Shown one piece after another: positions 12,241 to 15,232 of a stretch of 15,232 nt of DNA; within the stretch, counting starts at the first letter, position 1, and every line of letters begins with the position of its first letter. This stretch comes from Lentisphaerota bacterium (lineage in GTDB: Bacteria > Verrucomicrobiota > Lentisphaeria > Victivallales > GWF2-50-93), in NCBI GenBank assembly GCA_025360875.1, contig JANYBI010000214.1:1-15232 (forward strand), in the 5' to 3' direction. The notes under the pieces were generated by a model that searched no databases, had not been told where the DNA came from, and saw only the letters and a program-made list of their open reading frames with translations. Made by a program: the position numbers and the translations under genes.

Positions 12241-13530
12241 ATGAGGATGGAAAAAGAAAATACCTCATCGATAATATTCAAGACGGCCCTCGACGGCCTC
12301 GAACTTTGGGAAAAAGGCGTCAAACTCGACAGTTTCCTCGAGGAAAACCTGGACGCCTCCAGGTACAGGAAAAGCATTTCCAGCCTCCTCTATACGTATT
12401 TCCGGAACAGGGCGCTTATAGAATACACAGTTGCGAAATTCGCAAAGGACGTCAATCCGAAGTTCATGCGCATCATGTCTGTAGCCGTTACCGAGGCCTG
12501 GTATCATACCGGTATTCCCAAGGAGATGGCGGTGAATTTTGCTGTCGATCATGCCCGTCGCCGCTACGGCGCGAAACCCGCAGGCTTCATCAATGCCGTA
12601 CTCCGCAAGGTCGCAGCACTTGATCCTGAAATTCTTGAAAGGGAAGCCCCTATTGAAATCCAGCTGAATCTGCCTCCTGTCCTTTTTCAGAGATGGAAAA
12701 GACATTTTCATGAAGCTGAAATTGCGAAGTTCGCAAAAATCCTCAGGGAGAAACCGCAGTTCACCTTCAGGCTTCTCAAGGATATTCCTGAAAGCGAATT
12801 GAAGGATGCCGGATGTACGGAGGTAAAGGCAGATTTTGATCTTTCAACTTTCAGGTTCTATAAGACAGGCAATCCCGATGCTGTCTTCAGGAACAGATGG
12901 CTCGATGACGGGAAGATATATGTCCAGGATCCTGTTACAGTCCTTTCAGCTCTCACGCTCAATCCCAGGAAAGGGGAGACAGTCGCCGATCTGTGTTCGG
13001 CACCAGGCGGGAAAACGCTGGCAATCGCAGAATTGATGGGGGGAGAAGGGGTGATCATAGCTGCTGATTCCTCGTTTGACAGGCATAGGAAGACAGTTGC
13101 GAACTTCGCAAGAAGCGGATTTGGAAACATATCGGTGATCGTATCCTCCGCCGAAAAATCCTCCTTGAAAACCTCAGGATTTGACGCTGTCCTGCTGGAT
13201 GTCCCATGCAGCAATACCGGTGTTGGAAGACATAAGCCAGATGCCCTTTGGCGTTTTTCCGAGAAGAAACTGAAGGAACTTGTGAATGGGCAGAGGAAAA
13301 TTCTTGACGGTGCTTCGAGTCTTGTAAAACCCAGAGGAAGGATCGTATACAGTACCTGCAGCATTGAAAACGAGGAGAATGCCATGCAGATTAAGAAGTT
13401 CGTTTCCGAAAATAAGGATTTTATCCTGAAGGAGGAAAAACAGATCCTTCCTTCGGAAAACAATGATGGTGCTTATGTGGCGCTCTTAAGTAGGACGGGT
13501 TTTAACCCGTCAACTGAACCGTCGGGTTGA
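12241..13530 (+). CDS. rsmB: 16S rRNA m5C methyltransferase RsmB (Sun/Fmu family)
   Basis: RsmB adds a methyl group to C5 of a 16S rRNA cytosine (C967 in E. coli) using SAM. The 429-aa product has an N-terminal NusB-like RNA-binding domain (about 10-130, with KPAGFINAVLRKV near its end) and a C-terminal Rossmann methyltransferase domain. Motif I LCSAPGGKTL spans 251-260, motif IV is DVPCS (320-324, Cys323) and motif VI is STCS (371-374, catalytic Cys373). I take the ATG at 12241; ATG 12247 is equally possible, and neither has a clear ribosome binding site. The upstream GTG at 12211 lies by a REP-like hairpin and is rejected. The last ~12 residues (RTGFNPSTEPSG) are encoded by another REP-like pair. 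Three perfect palindrome copies are inside. The phosphoesterase gene follows after 23 bp. Confidence 0.92.
   Translation: MRMEKENTSSIIFKTALDGLELWEKGVKLDSFLEENLDASRYRKSISSLLYTYFRNRALIEYTVAKFAKDVNPKFMRIMSVAVTEAWYHTGIPKEMAVNFAVDHARRRYGAKPAGFINAVLRKVAALDPEILEREAPIEIQLNLPPVLFQRWKRHFHEAEIAKFAKILREKPQFTFRLLKDIPESELKDAGCTEVKADFDLSTFRFYKTGNPDAVFRNRWLDDGKIYVQDPVTVLSALTLNPRKGETVADLCSAPGGKTLAIAELMGGEGVIIAADSSFDRHRKTVANFARSGFGNISVIVSSAEKSSLKTSGFDAVLLDVPCSNTGVGRHKPDALWRFSEKKLKELVNGQRKILDGASSLVKPRGRIVYSTCSIENEENAMQIKKFVSENKDFILKEEKQILPSENNDGAYVALLSRTGFNPSTEPSG
12431..12445. repeat. perfect TTGCGAA-N-TTCGCAA palindrome in rsmB (copy 1)
   Basis: Perfect arms, central A. Read as Val-Ala-Lys-Phe-Ala-Lys (RsmB residues 64-69), in the NusB-like domain. 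Confidence 0.9.
12722..12736. repeat. perfect TTGCGAA-N-TTCGCAA palindrome in rsmB (copy 2)
   Basis: Perfect arms, central G. Read as Ile-Ala-Lys-Phe-Ala-Lys (RsmB residues 161-166), between the two domains. Confidence 0.9.
13097..13111. repeat. perfect TTGCGAA-N-TTCGCAA palindrome in rsmB (copy 3)
   Basis: Perfect arms, central C. Read as Val-Ala-Asn-Phe-Ala-Arg (RsmB residues 286-291), in the methyltransferase domain. Confidence 0.9.
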
Positions 13531-13542
13531 AACCCGACATAC
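13490..13542. repeat. inverted pair of REP-like elements spanning the 3' end of rsmB
   Basis: The left element (+) has GTAG (13490-13493) then stem GACGGGTT/AACCCGTC (13494-13511). The right element (-) has stem GTCGGGTT/AACCCGAC (13521-13538) with outer ATAC (13539-13542), i.e. head GTAT on the minus strand. The two hairpins share the CGGGTT/AACCCG core, heads outward. The left element is wholly coding, and the rsmB TGA (13528-13530) covers the last stem base and the loop of the right hairpin. Confidence 0.85.
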
Positions 13543-13553
13543 CTGGAAATCCA

Positions 13554-14372
13554 ATGAAGATCATACATTTTTCAGATCCGCATGCTGGAGGACCGGCCGA
13601 AGACTGGATGGCATACGTCGACAAGCGATGGGTCGGTGTCTTCAACTTTTCATTCAGGCGGAAATACCAGCACGACCAGAGCTTCTTGAAGAAAGCTGTC
13701 GACTATATCCTGGAACAGAAGCCCGATCTTGCAGTCCTGAGTGGCGATATAACTTCCACCGGACAGCCCGGCGAGTTTAAAATACAGCTCGACATCCTTG
13801 CGCCGCTGGTGCGAAATTCGCAGATCCCCCTTATGTTCATCCCCGGCAACCACGATTGCTATGTCTACAATAAAAGATGTGTTGATGCGATGAAGGAAGC
13901 GGTCAAGTTCCTCAACAGGGACAAGTTTACATTCGATGATCTTCCGGTCAAGATGACTGTAGGCGACTGTGATTTCATCCTGGTGAATGAAAGCTGTCCT
14001 ACAAACCTGCTTTCCTCCTGTGGCTATCTTTCAAAATCAAGCAGCGACTTCGTAATGAAGGAATGTTCCGGCAAGAAAGAAAGGCCGAGGATCCTCGTCG
14101 GGCACTACCCGATCATCGAGGACCATCCTGTGCTGAGGGTCAGACACAGGTTATGGGGGGAGAAGGAGGTCATGAAACTCCTGAGGAGCGGGATCATTGA
14201 CTTGTCGCTCTGCGGGCACGTGCACAAACCTTATGCGAAAATAGACGGCAGGGGCAGGGGTGAGATCTGCGCGGGTTCGGTGACAAGAAACGGCTGTGTA
14301 TCAGTGATCGACTACGATAAGGGCAAGGACGTTTTCGTCTGGGAGAACGTTTTCCTGGACACGAAGAGATAG
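13554..14372 (+). CDS. calcineurin-like metallophosphoesterase
   Basis: A 272-aa protein with all five metal-binding blocks of the family in order: D8-x-H10 (FSDPH), GD at 64-65, GNHD at 98-101, H184 in VGHYP, and GHVH (221-224). These bind a dinuclear metal centre that hydrolyses phosphate esters. Size and motif order resemble the CpdA/Icc-type group, but substrates in this superfamily vary and I assign none. I start at the ATG at 13554 (MKIIHFSDPH), where such proteins normally begin; an upstream TTG frame at 13527 lies in a REP-like hairpin. It follows rsmB by 23 bp and is probably co-transcribed. Its last 61 bp overlap the convergent methyltransferase gene. Confidence 0.85.
   Translation: MKIIHFSDPHAGGPAEDWMAYVDKRWVGVFNFSFRRKYQHDQSFLKKAVDYILEQKPDLAVLSGDITSTGQPGEFKIQLDILAPLVRNSQIPLMFIPGNHDCYVYNKRCVDAMKEAVKFLNRDKFTFDDLPVKMTVGDCDFILVNESCPTNLLSSCGYLSKSSSDFVMKECSGKKERPRILVGHYPIIEDHPVLRVRHRLWGEKEVMKLLRSGIIDLSLCGHVHKPYAKIDGRGRGEICAGSVTRNGCVSVIDYDKGKDVFVWENVFLDTKR
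13810..13822. repeat. 13-bp copy of the palindrome read in a different phase
   Basis: TGCGAA-A-TTCGCA is perfect over 13 bp; the outermost pair is G...G instead of T...A. In the phosphoesterase it is read as Val-Arg-Asn-Ser-Gln, not AKFA, showing that the DNA rather than the peptide is shared. Confidence 0.8.
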
Positions 14373-15076
14373 AAAATCAGGTTGATATCCCTGTTCGCCC
14401 TGATCTCCCTGGCTGTATCTGATATGAAACCTGAACTTTCCAGCAGGTGTTCCATATCATTCCTCTTGATGAATCCTGAACGGGGAGTGGGGGTCTGTCC
14501 GGTTTCGGTTTTTATCCATTTCATGTCATCTTCAACTTCCTCGTCAGTCATATCTTCGGGGAAATAATAATCTCCGACCATCAAGGTTCCTTCCTGCTTC
14601 AGGATTGATGATGATGATGCAAACATTTTTCTGAGATCAGGATAGGATTTCCTGATCTGGTGGCAGGCGGCGTTGCAAATGATCAAATCCGGTTTTCCTT
14701 CAAGTAATTTTTCAATCTGCTTTACTGATTTCGGGTTGACCATCCATTCCGCAGACTCCATGACGCCAGTGACTTTCAAACCGGAACTGGCCGGAATCCT
14801 TTTCAGCATTTTCCGTATGCTTTCTTCGGATGAATCAATTCCAAGGTAACGGCCTTTTGCGAAATTGGATATGAACTCGGCGGTCCAGCCGTCGCCACAG
14901 CCGATATCAAGTACTTTGAGGTCGGTCTTAATATTCCTGAGGTAATCTGACAGGGCAAATGAAAAGAGGGCATATGCCTTTGAGTATGATGAATTGAAGA
15001 CCTTTTCGAACCCGCGGTTGGCCGCGAAAAGATCAAACTCCTTTTGATCAGGAACCTTTAAAGGTTTTTGGTCCAT
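14312..15076 (-). CDS. class I SAM-dependent methyltransferase
   Basis: A 254-aa protein with a Rossmann methyltransferase core. Motif I is VLDIGCGDGWTAEFI (55-69, with GCGDG at 59-63), the acidic residue ending the second strand is Asp81 in YLGIDSS, and strand 4 reads PDLIICNAACH (about 129-139). No substrate-specific domain is recognisable, so it could act on a small molecule, lipid or protein. A degraded half-copy of the palindrome (14857-14871) encodes SNFAK here. Its final ~20 codons overlap the 3' end of the phosphoesterase gene on the opposite strand. The ribosome binding site is weak (AGG about 14 bp before the ATG at 15076). Confidence 0.85.
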   Translation of the reverse strand: MDQKPLKVPDQKEFDLFAANRGFEKVFNSSYSKAYALFSFALSDYLRNIKTDLKVLDIGCGDGWTAEFISNFAKGRYLGIDSSEESIRKMLKRIPASSGLKVTGVMESAEWMVNPKSVKQIEKLLEGKPDLIICNAACHQIRKSYPDLRKMFASSSSILKQEGTLMVGDYYFPEDMTDEEVEDDMKWIKTETGQTPTPRSGFIKRNDMEHLLESSGFISDTAREIRANRDINLIFYLFVSRKTFSQTKTSLPLS

Positions 15077-15232
15077 GGGTATTTAGAAATCCTGTCTTTC
15101 AAATTTGTCTATATCACCTGATAATATACAACGTCTCCGGTCAAAATTCACTTTCAAATGAAGTGGAGTAGGAATTTACTCAAGAGTACCGATTTCTTGC
15201 TTTCAAGAAGCAGACTCTTTATCCGTTAATTT
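15077..15232. other. non-coding end of window
   Basis: No gene is seen. The stretch is AT-rich and should hold the promoter of the minus-strand methyltransferase; TATATT-like sequence (minus strand) near 15121-15126 is a weak -10 candidate. A small hairpin TTCTTG/CAAGAA lies at 15194-15209 without a T-run. A 23-codon plus-strand frame from about 15159 has no supporting signal. Confidence 0.4.

Noticed and set aside
12858..13463. 201-aa minus-strand frame opposite rsmB
   Set aside because: Opposite the methyltransferase motifs of RsmB; Ser/Phe-rich antisense text without domain features.
6042..13822. The TTGCGAA-N-TTCGCAA palindrome as a LexA-type or other promoter operator
   Set aside because: All copies are deep inside coding sequences of unrelated genes, none near a start or promoter.
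15109..15232. Start of a new plus-strand gene at the window end
   Set aside because: The only frame beginning there is 23 codons, stops before the edge and has no ribosome binding site.

Overview
This 15.2 kb window is bacterial chromosome with ordinary gene density and mid-range GC. A partial glycoside hydrolase, an AraC regulator, a GH4 glycosidase, bacterial family-B DNA polymerase, UppP and RsmB are all bacterial types. The combination of carbohydrate genes with AraC regulators, a DTDG-type PolB and many intergenic hairpin repeats is reminiscent of environmental PVC-group (Lentisphaerota-like) genomes. That is an impression only; no rRNA or other phylogenetic marker was compared. I see no phage, CRISPR, toxin-antitoxin, tRNA or rRNA gene.

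Layout. 1-1838 (+): the 3' part of a clan GH-A-like glycosidase, then a Sir2 deacylase. 1845-2702 (-): an AraC-type regulator that diverges from a GH4 (MelA-like) glycosidase at 2818-4158, which ends in a strong intrinsic terminator. 4438-5553 (+): an exported protein of unknown function. 5719-7950 (-): family-B DNA polymerase. 8149-9548 (+): a YghZ-like aldo/keto reductase and a small DUF3392-like membrane protein. 9552-12072 (-): a PlsC-like acyltransferase, then a M48 lipoprotein protease that follows uppP in a tight two-gene operon. 12241-14372 (+): rsmB and a calcineurin-like phosphoesterase. 14312-15076 (-): a SAM methyltransferase whose 3' end overlaps the phosphoesterase. Only the front part reads as a themed locus (sugar release under AraC control). 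The rest is housekeeping or accessory genes in short units.

The most unusual content is in two layers of short repeats. (1) A 15-bp interrupted palindrome, TTGCGAA-N-TTCGCAA, occurs five times perfectly, and about three more times with small changes. All copies are inside coding sequences, and nearly all are in the reading phase that gives Ala-Lys/Asn-Phe-Ala. The central base varies while the arms are fixed, and one copy is read in a different phase, so the constraint appears to be on the DNA. (2) Intergenic gaps carry REP-like elements: a GTAG/GTAA/GTAT (or GGAG) head followed by a small hairpin. In five gaps they form inverted pairs with both heads outward, like BIMEs. The two hairpins of a pair usually resemble each other. 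These elements overlap stop codons, supply the last residues of RsmB and create false upstream starts. No REP-associated transposase is in the window, so if one drives the family it lies elsewhere.
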